Notes: generated from the letters alone by a model not told the origin. DNA of 64,000 nucleotides from Patella vulgata (GCF_932274485.2 NC_065887.2:42117201-42181200), one strand, 5' to 3'; counted from the first letter of the stretch, positions 1 through 11,690 are shown. Translations and numbers: made by a program.

Positions 1-397
1 ATGCAGTTTATTAGTAGTTTATATTCATCATCGTCCACGATTGGGTTATTTATTTTCCAAGTAAACACATTGATGATCTGTATATTTAATAACTATAGTC
101 TTATTTTACATGCATGTATTTTTTTTTTATTTTTTTTATTGAACGACACTATACAGTTATATATACATTACTACAGTATAAACACTATTACACAATAAAA
201 TACATTACTACAGTATAAACACTATTACACAATAAAAGACACCACTATTACACATTACTACACACACTTACACAATAAAAGACACACATTACCACATCAG
301 CAATATTACACACTAAAAAACGCACAATGAACAATAATTCATACGCCACACTAACAATACCCCATCTCCACCCCACCCCCACTCCTTTCCAAACACC

Positions 398-432
<35 letters not shown>

Positions 433-689
433 AAAACCCCACCCCATCATTCCCCACAGGAAGAATAAAGACCTGATGTATTTTGTATTTTAGATTTCTT
501 TCACGTTATGGCTTTCTTTTGTTCCAGCACGCTTTATCAAAATATCTGTTTTCCTTATTATTATTTTATTGTTTTCTATACGAAAGTGGGCGAAATTATA
601 GAGACAAATACCCAAAACGTGCGGTTTAAACACTTTCAAGTTATGAATTGTTGTCAACATCGGTTAACTACAGCTATTAAGCTATTGTG
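1..689. other. AT-rich intergenic DNA with short tandem repeats
   Basis: No convincing gene is seen. Around 165-240 a unit of about 36 bases (ATTACTACAGTATAAACACT...) occurs twice and then decays into further CATTAC-rich repeats up to about 300. A (GA)n run lies at about 402-429. Short open frames here look like chance products of low-complexity DNA. Confidence 0.6.
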
Positions 690-1206
690 CGAAGAACAGA
701 CCACTTCGATGTGTGCACAGATAATGTATTATTATTCAGAGCTATTATATGTTCAATAGATTCTCGGTATCTAAGTCTTTGCATAAAAAGTGAAAGGCTA
801 ATAGAGATATCTTGACATTTACGACACATGATAAAATATTTGGTAAATAGAATTAAAAAATCAACGGAGTTCGTATGTTCTTTAATATTGCTATCCTGTA
901 ATATTACATTTTTAAAATCTAGCTTAAAGTCGACGCTTATTGTTTTTATTATATTTGATATCTCTTCCCATATAGGGTTAACTTTTCTACACTTATATAA
1001 ATAGTGTTCAGTAGTATCTAATTCATTACATTGTACACAATAGGGCGACTTAGAAAGTCCTATTTTGTATAAGTACGTGTTTGTTGTAGTAACTTAAACT
1101 GGAAGTTTCGAATTCTTGGATCTATACATATTTTACGTAAGTGTATAAATGGGTTGAAATTATCTTTTATTTTGAATTCTCTCCATTTTGTCTTTGAGAG
1201 GTCAAT
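690..1206 (-). mobile_element. LINE fragment, C-terminal end of ORF2 (L1/Tx1-like)
   Basis: Read on the minus strand this stretch encodes a decayed C-terminal end of a non-LTR retrotransposon polyprotein. The visible order is a WREFKIKD...RNFQFKLLQ segment, then a zinc-knuckle-like motif with CVQCNELDTTEHYLYKC, then PIWEEI, and finally a basic helical tail containing RYRESIEHIIALNNN. This combination (a Cys/His cluster with TEH after the reverse transcriptase, then a tail with IE..IA) is typical of L1/Tx1-type elements in marine invertebrates. At least one stop lies between the FKLLQ segment and the zinc motif, so the copy is dead. The reverse transcriptase that should precede it is absent: the sequence jumps at about 1206 directly into an endonuclease fragment. 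Family assignment to L1/Tx1 is by motif memory and is moderate. Confidence 0.65.
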
Positions 1207-1885
1207 GTTTTTGTATTCTCTCAACTGCTCATATGCATATGCATGTATCTGAGGATACAAATACTTTGATACCCAGAATAAATCAATCCTACTATATTGT
1301 GACTGGTCATTCCTAAGCCATGTAAATTGTTGTTTTTCTTTATTTAAAGTTCTCCAAATATCAATTAATTTATTATATTTTAATATATCTTTTAAACTTT
1401 AAGACGGTTTACAAATTACTCCCGAATGATTATTTTTCCCTATCCTGTGTAGCTAAAGTATCGTTAAAGTCACCACCTACAATTAAAATTCCCTTTGAAT
1501 TTTGTTTTATTATCTTATTTATTTATTTTAAAAACGTATTTCTTGTTTTCTTTTGGCTGATTGGGATGTTGGAATTCAGGTCCAAACCAATTGGAAACTT
1601 TGAAGTTGTGGCGGTTAAATTTTCAAAATTTGTTTGGGATTTGGGATTTAGGTAAGTCACATTGAAATTGCTATATTCGCGGGCTTGAATAGCAGGAAAA
1701 CATTCTTCAAGCTATTACGCCTATGCATCACCTGACCATTTTATGTATAAATTTATCTGATATTTGAGACTTATACACCGGTGAAACGTGAATCACCCTT
1801 CATAAATGGCTTTTTAAATTATAAAAAAAAAAAAATGTGAAAGTCACGTCATGATCCAAATGTATAAATAATGAATTAAACCGAC
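1207..1885 (-). mobile_element. LINE endonuclease fragment, repeat copy 1
   Basis: The minus strand encodes part of an APE-type endonuclease. GILIVGGDFNDTLATQDR carries the GGDFN motif, and downstream come FTWLRNDQSQYSRIDLFWVS and YEQLREYKN, where SRID is the usual motif near the end of the domain. Frames are interrupted by at least one stop. The same block, with only scattered differences, recurs at about 8500-9185 in the same orientation but with different flanks. Both copies start at AATGTTTTTGTATTCTC and end at ACCGACCTAT. The 3' part (about 1700-1885, on the plus strand) is non-coding and includes an A-run near 1829. Confidence 0.7.
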
Positions 1886-3133
1886 CTATATTTATCGATG
1901 ATGTTAAACATACGTATACAATTTCATACACCTTCTTCTTTATATTATATATTATTATTGACATATACTTATTCAACAAGGAGGTTACTCAAATATCTAT
2001 TTTATGTTTACAAATGTGACTGCGTTAAGGAGCAAACCAGTGTGGTGTTAAATATTTACATAGAAATATAAGATGTTAATACAACCGTCTAAACGCTAGG
2101 TTCCCGCTATTAGGATTCGCGCCACGGGGAGGGGGAGTGAGGTCCTATACGACACCGTCGTCTGTAACCCGAAATTTTTCTGGCATTTTAGATTCTGCCC
2201 TCCTAACATTCATCGTGCCCGTATCTATATAAATGTACATAATTGTTAATGTTATTATTCTGCAACTTCAGGGATTTCTAATATTTAGTTGGGAGAGCGA
2301 TTGTTTTCGTAATTTTTCGACCTTGCTTACCTTTCGTGAAGCTATTATCGAAATAGGCAAAAAGAAAACAATATAAAATTCAGAAAGATAATTGAATCTT
2401 CTAATGTTTTTAACAAGATTTTATTATCAAGAGGCATAACCCAGGAGCTGTTTATTGAGAAATGTGGACAATCATCGGGATTCTTCGTTTCAGTAAAAGC
2501 GATAACCCTATCAATTGCACAAAAGGTGTATGGATTGTTTTAGCCGCGTGTGAACGAACGGCCATCCCAGCGGAAGTATATTTGAAAACAAAACATCATC
2601 AGTATTTTTCCCCTAAATGGGTTAAGCAAACCACACTAATTTCATAACAAATGGATTATTCTATAAATAGAATATCGGACAGACAATATATTGAAATCTT
2701 AGAGACATAGGTTTATTGACAACCAATTGAAATCTTAGAAACATGGGTTTATAATTGTGGTCTTTAAACGTGAAAAAGTCTGGTTGTGTTTTTTGATTAT
2801 ATCGCAAAACGTTGAAAGCCAATCTTTATATCAATTTCAATGATTGAACCAACGGGGTGGCGGCAATATCACATTAAACTGTTAACTGTATGTATTAATT
2901 ATAAAAGGTCACACTCTCAATAACGCCAACAGAATCACAATGAACCAAAGTCATTTAATTAATCAAAATCATTTAGGACATCATCCTTTTTGCTGATTGT
3001 TTGAAAAGATTAAATTAATGGCGTCGAATGTGTTAACATAACTAAGCTAGTCTGACTTAACAGCATACTACATATAGCTGATGTAGATTGTTTCTTAGAT
3101 CTCTAATCTCAAAGTGTGACATAATTTTTTTTT
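1886..3133. other. Intergenic DNA without recognisable gene
   Basis: AT-rich sequence. A 62-codon open frame near 2462-2647 has no splice context or recognisable motif and is treated as chance. I see no repeat with a clear period here. Confidence 0.5.
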
Positions 3134-3182
3134 TGTCCCCCGCCTTTCGAAGAAAGCAGGGGACTATTAAAATGGGTTCGTC

Positions 3183-3214
<32 letters not shown>

Positions 3215-4525
3215 CGTCCGTCCGTTTGTCCGTCACACTTTTTGGGACACAATAACTCTCCTTCTAATTGACCTAGAAAGTTCAAACTTGGTGTAGGTGT
3301 TTATTAAGTCAATGCCTTGATGGAGTTCGAAGATGAGCATTTTCTGCTTAGGGTAAGCAGAGATAAGCAATTTGATTGGTTGATGCTTTAGGACACGATA
3401 ACTTTAGTTCTAATTAAGTGAGAGTGATGAAACTTGGTGTATAGTTTCATTACATCAATACCGTGACTAAGTTCGATAATGAGCATTTTCTGTTCGGGGT
3501 AAGCAGAGCATTTTCTGCTTAGGGTAAGTAGAGATAAACAATTTGATTGGTTGATGCTTTGGGGCACGATAACTTTAGTTCCAATTAAGTGAGAGCGATG
3601 AAACTTGGTGTATAGTTTCATTACATCAATACCTTGACTAAGTTCGAGATTGAGCATTTTCTGCTCGGGGTAAGCAGAGCGATAAGCAATTTGATTGGCC
3701 GAGACTTTGGAACACAATAACCCTCCTTCTAATTGAGCTAAAATGTTCAAACTTGGTGTAGGTGTTTATTAGTTCAATGCCTTGATGGGGTGTGAAGATG
3801 CTTTGGGGCACGATAATTTTAGTTCCAATTAAGTGAGAGTGGTGAAACTTGGTGTATAGTTTCATTACATCAATACCTTAACTAAGTTCGAGATTGAGCA
3901 TTTTCTGCTCAGGGTAAGCAGAGCGATAAGCAATTTGATTGGCCGAGACTTTAGAACACAATAACTCTCCTTCTGATTGAGCTAGAATGTTCAAACTCGG
4001 TGTAGGTGTTTATGAGGCAAATGCCTTGATAGAGTGTGAAGATGAGCATTTTCTTGCTTATGGGACACGATTGGTTGATGCTTTGGGACACGATAACTTT
4101 AGTTCTAATTAAGTGAGAGTGATGAAACTTGGTGTATGGTGTATAGTTTCATTACATCAATACTTTGACTAAGTTCGATGATGAGAATTGTCTGTTTATG
4201 CTAAGGAGCAATAAGCATTTTGATTGGTCAATACTTTGGAACATAACAACTCTGCTTCTAATTGAGGTAGAATGTTTAAACTTGATGTTGATGTTCGTCT
4301 TGACTGAGTTCAATGATTAACATATCGAGCTAAAGCTAAGCAGAGATAAGCCATTTCCTTGGTCGATGCTTTGGGACAAGATAACTTTGATTCTATCTGA
4401 TAGAGAGTGATGAAACTTAGTGTATAGTTGATAATCAGTTTGATTGCTCGATACTTTTGAAAAAAATAGATGTGCGATTAATTAATATGTGTCATCTATT
4501 TATTTGGTGATTTCGGCGGGGGACA
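3134..4525. mobile_element. TIR-bounded element carrying an internal satellite
   Basis: The block begins with TGTCCCCCGCC (3134-3144) and ends with its exact inverted complement GGCGGGGGACA (4515-4525), about 1.39 kb apart. After the left end come a (TCTG)n/(TCCG)n tract (3180-3235) and about seven degenerate units, mostly near 147 bases. Each unit contains ATAACT(C/T)T...TTCTAATT, an AACTTGGTGTA segment and a GATGAGCATTTTCTG-GGTAAGCAGAG segment. No transposase is visible. This looks like a non-autonomous DNA element whose interior has expanded as a satellite. The open frames on the minus strand simply translate the repeat. The family is not identified. Confidence 0.6.
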
Positions 4526-4811
4526 TCAGCCTCACTGTTGGATTGTTTTTGTTGGTGGGGGGGGGGGGTAATACCAACCCTTCCTCCGTAAACGATTTAT
4601 AAAAATGTCCATTTCTCAACAAAATTCATGGCTAGACCATTCTGAGTTTAGAAATAATGAAGTTCACTCCGCAAAGATGTATCGGTGATATTATTTATTT
4701 ATTTTATGATCAGTAGTGGAATACTGCGTTTTATCAGTGAAATAAAAGTGTTATTTCACTGGCTAGTTGTTTTTACCTAAAATGATTGTAAAATCATAAA
4801 TTAAATAGAAC

Positions 4812-4960
4812 ATTTGTCGTTTTGTCGTGAATAACATATTTTATTTCATCGAGAAGCAAGAAAACGTTTATATTTTCACTCATGCTACGCATTCGTGAAA
4901 ATATAAGTTTTCTTGCTTCTCGATGAAATAAAATATGTTATTCACGACAAAACGACAAAT
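4812..4960. repeat. Near-perfect palindrome (fold-back MITE)
   Basis: Left arm 4812-4879 and right arm 4895-4960 are inverted copies with only a small mismatch/indel near the inner ends, leaving a loop of about 15 bases. The outer end is ATTTGTCGTTTTGTCG and the inner end TATTTTCAC. Just upstream, 4734-4761 forms a smaller hairpin (CAGTGAAATAA...TTATTTCACTG). No coding capacity. A single-stranded copy would form a very stable stem of more than 60 pairs. Confidence 0.8.
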
Positions 4961-5409
4961 ATCCTCTATATATGTCATGATAAAACTTAAGTCCGAAGAA
5001 TTACAGAATTGTATTGTGTTTTATCTCTATTTCTTTTAATAAATATCACTGAACAAAATATACTCACCATACAAGACTGCAATTAGCCATTTAATCCAGT
5101 ATAACTAGAGTAATACTACAGCTCTGTCATTTATATATATATATAAAGTGTCGGGATAGAGTCACGTGATTATATGTATATCTTTAAAATAAGACTTGAG
5201 TCAATAGTTCCACCCATACCCCAAGCCACATAGTAAATATGGGATGTTTTAGTTGAGACATGTTTGGATGTCGAATCAGGCGGCATTAATAGGTAAATTT
5301 CATTTGCTATACCAATTTAAGCCATTGTGCGTCATATAGGTCATACAGGGATATTGCGTAAGTATTTTTTTTAAAAAATAAAATAAAATCAATGGTTAAA
5401 TAGCCGTCG

Positions 5410-5885
5410 TCGTCGCTCTTGCAGTAACTTAAATGGGCATAAATTTTTAAGGCATATTTCGGACAGACCCGAGTGTGATTGCTGTGATTACTTCGAAGAT
5501 ACCGATCATTTTCTTTTACATTGCTCCTTACATTCTGATGCACGCAAAATATTTATAAATCTTGTATCACTAAACATAATCATTTATACGGTGTAAGCAG
5601 CGGTCATATTTCGTTACTTTCTTGGAAAAGGTCCACTTGTTTTTTTGATAGCAGCAGAAGGTTTTAAGATCAGTGTAATATCCAAATGCGAACATGAACA
5701 ACTGCTTAGCCAATGTGTAAATATGTACAAACAAAATGTTGTTGATTAAGTATCCATTGCATTGTTTTGTTGTTTATTCACCTATTTATATATTCATATT
5801 TATTCTCGTATTTAGGAGAGAGGTCATATAAGCTATGCCTGGTCCTTAATCATTTTCAATTTCTGAATAAACTTTTGTTTTTTAA
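5410..5885 (+). mobile_element. LINE 3' end (CR1/L2/Jockey-like C-terminus)
   Basis: On the plus strand a short frame from about 5430 reads NGHKFLRHISDRPECDCCDY and continues into EDTDHFLLHC. It is the Cys-rich C-terminal motif with HFLLHC found after the reverse transcriptase in CR1/L2/Jockey-type LINEs. Frames then break, and a further piece (KCEHEQLLSQCVNMYKQNV) follows. The segment ends with AATAAACTTTTGTTTTTT near 5865-5885, which looks like the element's 3' tail. Only the 3' end is present, as expected for a 5'-truncated LINE copy. Confidence 0.6.
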
Positions 5886-6695
5886 AAAAAGGTATTTATT
5901 CCCCCATATAAATTATAGAATCATAAACCACAACTAAAAATAGTAATACAGGTGACATGTTTTCAACATGAGACAAATGTTTATATAGGTGAAAAGCTGG
6001 GACTTATATCCAGTCTGGGAACACAAAGCGATTTGCTATTAACTATTAAACCAGATTGAATATATAATCATACGAGTTTCAAAAAGAATTTGGTCACGAG
6101 TGACATAACATTCAATAGAATATCGCGATGAAAGATCGGCTTCATAACAACTTTTAAATATGTACAAAGAGGAATTGTGAATCACGGGTTATATGACTCA
6201 GAAACACGTGATCCCCACTAGACCACACGATTGCATTGACAAATCCGCACAGTGGTTCGAACATTTACTTGAGAAATCAAAATGAGCAATGTAAAATAAC
6301 ATGCCATCGTCATTACAAATGTTTCTAAAGTTCAGATACAAATGATTTGTTTCAAAGTATATACCGTTGGTCTAAAACAGGTTAAGCAATATGTACATGA
6401 TACATATGGCCGGATTAAGACACGGGTCAACTAGGTCATGGTCCAGGGCCCCGCACTTTTAGGGGCCCCTTGTAAGGCCAAAAAAAGGTTCTGTTTCCTG
6501 TAACGGATGGAAAATAGGGTAGGGTCGGTAGGTAGGTGTTCTTTTTGGGTTTTTTTTTCTTTTTTTTAATGTTACATTGTTAGATCTAGTAGATCTACCG
6601 TAGCATAATATTATGTGCGCAAATCTTCAATTTTATGTTACGTTGAATCGACACAGGGAAGCATGAAGCACGTCATGAAGCACATGTTTCTTTTA
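5886..6695. other. Intergenic DNA without recognisable gene
   Basis: Nothing coding is seen. At about 6452-6470 a GGGCCCC...GGGGCCCC inverted pair sits in a stretch of the type often found in small DNA-transposon relics. T-rich tracts follow at 6545-6570. Confidence 0.45.
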
Positions 6696-7093
6696 TTAAA
6701 CATACCTTATCTAAGAGCTAAATCTGCCTTTTGCGGGTCTATCTTTAGGCATGAAATGTTATATAAACTATTAATTAGATATTTATTAACATGACAAGAC
6801 CATAATCAACTCTAGATGCCATCGGTTAGCTCCGATATTAAGTAGATCAGTACGGTTCAGCCATATTTTGATCTAATTTAAAAATGGAGAAGTGAGGCTT
6901 AGGTTCGAACAGCCAGTACATGTGTTGCAATTAATGCACACGTGTTGTCAGACCTTCAAAGGCCAACATCTTCGCTCGCAATAGAGTAATTTGAATGAAA
7001 TTTTCAATATATACATTTTGCATTATCTATTTTAGAACTATTACAGCAAGAATGGTTAGCTCTTTAACTGAATCTTACATAATGTATCTTTAA
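6696..7093 (-). mobile_element. MITE family 1 copy (TTAA target)
   Basis: About 398 bp bounded by TTAA on both sides (6696-6699 and 7090-7093). The right end reads ...AATGTATCTTTAA and the left end has TTAAACATACCTTATCTAAGAGCTAAATCTGCC. This matches seven other copies in the window, all with termini close to TTAAAGATGCATTATGTAAG and an AAGAGCTA sub-terminal motif. No coding capacity. TTAA target duplication suggests mobilisation by a piggyBac-type transposase, which is inferred rather than seen. Confidence 0.7.
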
Positions 7094-7108
7094 GTAGATT
7101 CTTTCTGA

Positions 7109-7264
7109 GAGTTCTCAGTCTCATGCGTGGTGGCAGATAGGCGGCTCTTACCTTGGTACCACTGAGTCTCATGCGTGGTGGCAGATAGGCGGCTCTTACC
7201 TTGGTACCACTGAGTCTCATGCGTGGTGGCAGATTGGCAGTACTTACACCTTGGTACTACTGGG
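7109..7264. repeat. 48-bp minisatellite, three copies
   Basis: A unit beginning GAGTCTCATGCGTGGTGGCA and ending CTTGGTACCACT is repeated three times with a 48-base period. The first two copies are nearly identical and the third is diverged. Confidence 0.85.
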
Positions 7265-7919
7265 GATTTTTGCTTTGGTGATGTACTACTGATGGAAATT
7301 GATGAGCCTCAGGAGGCGTCGGGAACAGTTTCCCACCGGGGGAAGCTTCGGGGGGGGGGGGGGCGTTGCGAACCATGTGGAACCATCGGGAAGCCTCGGG
7401 AGAACTACCAAAAATGACAATTTTCCCCGATGTGTTCTCGACGTTTTGTTCTTCCGAGGACCTGGAAAGCTATTTGTCGGGAAAGCAGGCTGGGGATGCT
7501 TCCATGGACCTTTCGATAAATATTTGTCCACGAGGCAACCAATTTAAAGTAGTTGCAAACAATATTTTTTTTTATCTTTGTTTTATTTGGGGGTTTTTTT
7601 TTTGGGGGGGGGGGCTGTGGGGAGGGGAGTCAAGGTCCGGAGCCCGACGTAGTAACCTTGACAGTTTGTGCCGAATAGTAGGTTGCTTGATAAATAATGT
7701 GGTAGTTTGAATAACCGCCATGGTCTGTATCCAACGAGGGATGGAGGTATAAGAAAATTGGACGGCCGCTATATCAACCCGTGAATACAGCAACTTGAAA
7801 CGGGCTGTTGTTGTTGTTCTTAGTGTTCAACGCCCGCTTCCACCAGAATACCCCGTGTAAACCCACAAAGTTGTCATGATCAGTGGCTTAACACAAAAAG
7901 TGATTTAGATCTATTAGTT
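7265..7919. other. G-rich, low-complexity intergenic DNA
   Basis: Contains G-runs at 7350-7363 and 7603-7626 that could form G-quadruplexes on the plus strand. Overlapping open frames on both strands exist because the DNA is G-rich. None has recognisable domain content. Confidence 0.45.
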
Positions 7920-8490
7920 GGAAGATAGTTAAATCACCTGGTAGGAATCCTCTTTGAAGTGCTTTATTGACCTTGTGGAGGGAAATGATTCGACAATTGC
8001 TGCAGTCATTTGGGTGCCTTTTTTGAAAATAGCAATGACATTTGCAAATTTACATACATGTATATTTGGAACAGTGTGTGTTTCTAGTGAAAATCGAAAG
8101 AGTAGGCACAAGGGATTACTAATTTCATTTACAATATATCTTAAAATTGTCGAGCTTACATCGTCCGGAAGGGAGGTTTTTTATATATCAAGGTTATTTA
8201 TTGCGTCCTTGACTTCCCAGGTGTTGGTATCATCATGCCTGGACTATTAATATTCAATTCGACGAGCGGAAAAGATTTATTAGTACTTGCAGTTAAGGTT
8301 GCTGTATGACATAATTATTAAGGGCATTGGCTTTTATCAGTGGGCGAAAACAACTATTAGTGAAGGGGTCTCGTTTGAAGATGCAGCCTGTGACTTGGTA
8401 TTCCACCATTATTGTTGTGCTAAAGTGTTCTTTATCATTAATATTTGCGTCAATTTTCTCAAAGTACACTGAAAAAAAACTTGTGTTGAA
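7920..8490 (-). mobile_element. LINE fragment, start of reverse transcriptase (CR1/Jockey-like)
   Basis: The minus strand encodes decayed reverse transcriptase sequence. In order it shows FFSVYFEKIDAN (the NNYFASVF-like segment), a degenerate stretch ending in LCLLFRFSLETHTVPNIH, and then FANVIAIFKKGTQMTAA, which is the ANV.PIFKKG motif before the RT fingers in CR1/Jockey/L2-type LINEs. Several stops and frame changes are present. At its N-terminal side it abuts the endonuclease repeat at 8500-9185. The linker that normally precedes this RT region continues beyond that repeat at 9190-9350. The simplest reading is that the repeat block interrupts this older LINE. Confidence 0.65.
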
Positions 8491-8499
8491 ACAACAAAT

Positions 8500-9185
8500 G
8501 TTTTTGTATTCTCTCAACTGCTCATATGCATATGCATATATCTGAGGATACAAATACTTTGATACCCAGAATAAATCAATCCTACTATATTGTGACTGGT
8601 CATTCCTAAGCCACGTAAATTGTTGTTTTTCTTTATTTAAAGTTCTCCAAATATCAATTAATTTATTATATTTTAATATTTTAATATATCTTTTAAACTT
8701 TAAGACGGTTTACAAATTACTCCCGAATGTTTATTTTTCCCTATCCTGTGTAGCTAAAGTATCGTTAAAGTCACCACTTACAATTAAAATTCCCTTTGAA
8801 TTTTGTTTTATTATCTTATTTATTTATTTTAAAAATGTATTTCTTGTTTTCTTTTGACTGATTGGGATGTTGGAATTCAGGTCCAAACCAATTGGAAACT
8901 TTGAAGTTGTGGCGGTTAAATTTTCAAAATTTGTTTGGGATTTGGGATTTAGGTAAGTCACATTGAAATTGCTATATTCGCGGGCTTGAATAGCAGGAAA
9001 ACATTCTTCAAGCTATTACGCCTATGCATCACCTGACCATTTTATGTATAAATTTATCTGATATTTGAGACTTATACACCGGTGAAACGTGAATCACCCT
9101 TCATAAATGGCTTTTTAAATTACAAAAAAAAAAAAATGTGAAAGTCACGTCATGATCCAAATGTATAAATAATGAATTAAACCGA
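8500..9185 (-). mobile_element. LINE endonuclease fragment, repeat copy 2
   Basis: Near-identical to 1207-1885, with the same minus-strand GGDFN endonuclease motif, the same SRIDLFWVS segment and the same A-run (near 9122). It differs by a small TTTTAATA duplication near 8680 and scattered substitutions. Flanks differ from copy 1 on both sides, so the unit moved or was copied as a block with fixed ends. No full-length parent is present in the window. Confidence 0.7.
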
Positions 9186-9189
9186 CCTA

Positions 9190-9350
9190 TTATACCCTTT
9201 TTTACATTTCCTTATCACATTTATGTAGCCATTTCGTATTTTATGAAAGTTATGCCAAACAGTTTCCAAATTTCGTTTTACTTCTCTCTTATGTAATCTT
9301 TGTCTTCTTTTTCATTCTTCTAATTCTGTTATTCATCCAATATATTTGGT
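9190..9350 (-). mobile_element. LINE fragment between endonuclease and RT
   Basis: Minus-strand translation contains KRRQRLHKREVKRNLETV and then WHNFHKIRNGYINVIRKCKK. This basic W..F..IRN.Y...IRK.KK segment is typical of the linker between endonuclease and reverse transcriptase in CR1/Jockey-type elements. It is in the right order and strand to belong to the same LINE as 7920-8490, with the repeat at 8500-9185 lying between. Confidence 0.6.
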
Positions 9351-9369
9351 ATATTGTTTTTTTACTATA

Positions 9370-9762
9370 TTAAATCTACATTATGCAAGAGCTAAATCTG
9401 CCAATTGCAGGTCTTTCTTTAGGCCTGAAATGTTATCTAAATTATTAATTAGACATTAACTTATCCAGACCATAATCAACTCTCGATGTCATCGCTAGCC
9501 TGCGATATTTAGTGAATTATAATTCGATCTGCTGCTAAACACTCATTCATGATTAAAGAAAAAAATCGAGACTATGTTTTTTATCGTACCGACTGTAGTA
9601 ATGATGATCGAGGCTAGGTCCCAAATTCAATCGCTAAATTCTCAGTTCAGAGTGAATCGATTTGACTGAAATTTTCAGCAAATTGACTTTACATTATCTA
9701 GATGTTAACTATTATAGTGAGAACTGCCAGCTCTTTATCTAATCTCCCTAATGTATCTTTAA
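9370..9762 (-). mobile_element. MITE family 1 copy (TTAA target)
   Basis: Bounded by TTAA at 9370-9373 and 9759-9762. Left end TTAAATCTACATTATGCAAGAGCTAAATC, given here only for its AAGAGCTA motif; right end AATGTATCTTTAA. The interior resembles 57511-57840 more than the other copies (shared CGAGACTATGTTTTTTATCG and GTGATCGAGGCTAGG-like segments), so at least two subfamilies exist. Confidence 0.7.
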
Positions 9763-11040
9763 TCAATTTGCTCGTGAATTAAACCCAGGATGCATCAATA
9801 TCAGAACGATCGACTAGATTGTACTAGTTAGTATATAATGTTTCTGTGCGTATACCGTCAAGATTTGTATTTTCGTAATTTCATGTCATTCGTTTAAAGC
9901 ACTTTTCTTAAGGAACAATAAGTGATAACTTACAGAAAAATACGCAATGGTCACTACATAAATTGTCTAGTAGGGAAATTTGTTTACTGGTTTTGCTATG
10001 ATGGATTGATTTATTTACTAATTGAGTCGGGTCTAATAAGCTGTTTTTGTCGTGAATAAAACTAGCTGGGTTTTTTTATTTGCAAATGAATATTAAAATC
10101 TCCTAATAATATTATGCACTTATGAATAGGATCAGTAATAGCTTGTTGAAAAGAATAAAATTTCTGTTGAGTGATATTGGACGTTGAAGAGGGTGATTTG
10201 TAATGGTTACCATATAGAAACTTGTTATTATTGATTCAATATAGTTCATTTTCTAAATCATTTCTACGTTTGAATGATATGGAATTACGAATATAATTAA
10301 TCACCTCACCGATTGTTTCTATCTTTCATGACAAGCAGATGGTAGTTAGGTAAAGCTATAGAATCAGATTTGATGTTTTTGTCAAGCCACGTTCGCTTAA
10401 TGTTATTATATCATAGCTAGTTATTATGCAGTTATGACATCAACCTGCCTGAGAGTAGTAAGAGAATATGAATATCAGATACACAGCGACGATAATAAGG
10501 ATAGTAAAATTGTAGATTGCAATTATATTTGGCTTAGCCGATATGTATATTGGATAAATAGAATCGTAAAAACCAATTAAGTATGTATTGCTTTGAGATG
10601 GCTTGGACCTATGTAATTTGAAAATTTAAAATTCTTTCGGGAATTTCTTAATGTATCAAATGTGCACACGGTAGACTACCATACACAAGTCCGTGCCTGT
10701 ATCCACATTTGAATGATTATTACAGTTATCTGCCTCACTATGTCGTAACCTACATTGATAGTTAGATATTTTACCATTGGTTTTAAAGAGCTAAAAGCTG
10801 TCTAACATTAGAAGTGACCCCGAAGTCATGCAATCTTCAACAGTGCTGAAAGAAGTCTTTCATTGGGAAAAGACTTTCCCATTATTAGTATCGAACAGTT
10901 TAGTTGGCTACAAATAGCGACTCGTATTGTTGTCGGGCATTGAAATCGAGCGTTAAACAAGTTATTTCATTAACGTTTCAATTATAACAGCATAATAATA
11001 TATGGAATAGGAATGTGTAATAGGAAAGGGTTTGTGCACA
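9763..11040. other. AT-rich intergenic DNA
   Basis: No gene, transposon end or tandem repeat that I can support. Confidence 0.45.
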
Positions 11041-11054
11041 GATAAATTGAAAAC

Positions 11055-11165
11055 GTTTCTCAGACATCAATCGACAGTTTTTTCTCAGACATCAGTCGAC
11101 AGTTTTTTTCTCAAAGATCATTCGACAGACTTTTCTCAGAGATCAGTTGACAGATTTTTCTCAGA
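11055..11165. repeat. 30-bp minisatellite, about four copies
   Basis: Degenerate unit with TTTTTCTCAGA(C/G)ATCAGTCGACAG repeated four times. A short open frame across it only translates the repeat. Confidence 0.7.
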
Positions 11166-11522
11166 TTCGCAATATCTAATTTACATACAATCAAACTTGA
11201 ACATCTCCAAATTGATAAATCATGTAAAAGAGTGGATTATTTAACTGAACAGCGAAGATTTTCAATGCACTGAAGCATTTTTCCGTTTCACCCGACCAGA
11301 ATAATCAAATAAATATATTTTCGGATTGATGAAGAACAAAACTTAAAGTTTGATCGTTTATTACCAGTAAAATTTCTAAATCTCCACAAAAAAATAAAAT
11401 AAACAGATACAGTATCAGATTCAATGCAACAATAGTCATATGTAAGTACCATCAGCCTTATATATCTATGGGGAAAAGAGACATAAACCGTCTCGTTTCA
11501 CTTCTTAATTGTTTCTCTTCTT

Positions 11523-11690
11523 TTGACTAAAATATAATAGTTAAAACAGACTTTTTGACTAAAATACAATAGTTATAACAGACTTTTTGACTAAAATACA
11601 ATAGTTATAACAGACTTTTTGACTAAAATACAATAGTTATAACAGACTTTTTGACTAAAATACAATAGTTATAATAGATATTTTGACAGT
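11523..11690. repeat. 32-bp minisatellite, five copies
   Basis: Unit GACTAAAATACAATAGTTAT followed by AACAGACTTTTT, in five head-to-tail copies with very few differences, so recent expansion. Confidence 0.85.

Noticed and set aside
3388-3865. Minus-strand frames with repeated KLYTKFHHSHLI segments
   Set aside because: Translations of the internal satellite of the element at 3134-4525.
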